Source of the DNA: VFZS01 sp964353255
GTDB taxonomy: Bacteria > Acidobacteriota > Terriglobia > Bryobacterales > Bryobacteraceae
Reading direction: 5' to 3'
NCBI GenBank assembly: GCA_964353255.1
Contig: CAYGVJ010000211.1
Location: 1-5,449 of the forward strand
Length of the DNA: 5,449 nt
Shown here: positions 5,316 through 5,449 of the stretch, in pieces
Layout: each line of letters opens with the position of its first letter
Numbering within the stretch: position 1 is the stretch's first letter
Made by a program: the position numbers and the translations under genes
Notes under the pieces: generated by a model
The model's input: the letters and a program-made list of their open reading frames with translations, nothing else
Told to the model about the DNA's origin: nothing
Databases searched by the model: none

Positions 5316-5449
5316 TCAGAACAGCAGAGGGGTCGGGATGCCGAGATCGCTTGATTCTGGCACCGAGCGCTTGCGGGTGGAAGTCCACTCGGGATGACGC
5401 CCGTTCTTCAGGTCAATCAGACGTGCCTTGGCGGGGCTGCAATCATTCA
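5316..5449 (-). CDS. C-terminal end of an unrecognised minus-strand gene (partial)
   Basis: On the minus strand a frame is open from the right window edge to a TGA at 5318-5316, giving 43 codons. Visible parts read SPAKARLIDLKNG, HPEWTSTRKRS and a final LGIPTPLLF. By my hand count, G or C occupies about 70% of third positions, 58% of first and 53% of second. That is the order expected for real coding sequence in a GC-rich genome, and this is why I prefer it to non-coding spacer. It would converge on the hydrolase gene, with 2 bp between the stop codons and no visible terminator. I do not recognise the family, and the start lies outside the window. A chance open frame of this length is possible. 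Confidence 0.45.
   Translation of the reverse strand, partial: NDCSPAKARLIDLKNGRHPEWTSTRKRSVPESSDLGIPTPLLF

Noticed and set aside
3661..5388. Long minus-strand open frame of 575 codons across the end of cheR, cheX and the hydrolase gene
   Set aside because: It lies antisense to three genes with clear family motifs. Its translation is rich in Arg, Pro, Gly, Leu and His with no recognisable motif, as expected of a shadow frame in GC-rich DNA.

Overview
The window reads as ordinary, GC-rich bacterial chromosome. Five genes on the + strand encode chemotaxis-type signalling proteins or belong to that neighbourhood in the order receptor, cheY, cheB, cheR, cheX. A separately promoted metal-dependent hydrolase follows, and the 3' edge holds the tail of a minus-strand gene. 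The GC-rich codon use, the receptor type and the style of the hydrolase (short RR-containing leader ahead of a phosphotriesterase fold) remind me most of Acidobacteriota of the Bryobacterales/Solibacter kind. That is an impression from memory: no rRNA or marker gene is present, and myxobacteria, Planctomycetota or other GC-rich soil lineages are not excluded.

Layout. Positions 1-1328 hold the 3' part of a methyl-accepting chemotaxis protein whose visible N-terminal half is a chain of alternating HAMP-type modules, cut by the window edge. Positions 1329-1435 are a GC-rich intergenic stretch with nested and alternative inverted repeats. Positions 1436-4308 hold cheY, cheB, cheR and a CheX-type CheY-P phosphatase, with gaps of only 11, 44 and 10 bp, so probably one transcript. 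Positions 4309-4389 contain a near-consensus sigma70-type promoter. Positions 4390-5313 encode a phosphotriesterase-family amidohydrolase with all expected metal ligands. Positions 5316-5449 (minus strand) look like the last 43 codons of a convergent gene that I do not recognise.

How the genes work together. The receptor would control a CheA kinase that is not in this window. CheA phosphorylates CheY (output) and CheB (adaptation). CheR adds methyl groups to receptor glutamates and CheB removes them, while the CheX-like protein would drain CheY-P. The visible receptor has consensus-like methylation sites but no C-terminal CheR-tethering pentapeptide, and the CheR appears to have a short beta-subdomain loop; these two facts fit each other. 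The hydrolase has its own promoter and is probably functionally unrelated.

I found no mobile element, CRISPR array, RNA gene or clearly new system. The points most worth a second look are the exactly conserved HAMP repeat block, the hairpin cluster before cheY, the CxxC motif in CheX, the promoter that separates the hydrolase from the che genes, and the unrecognised minus-strand gene end.
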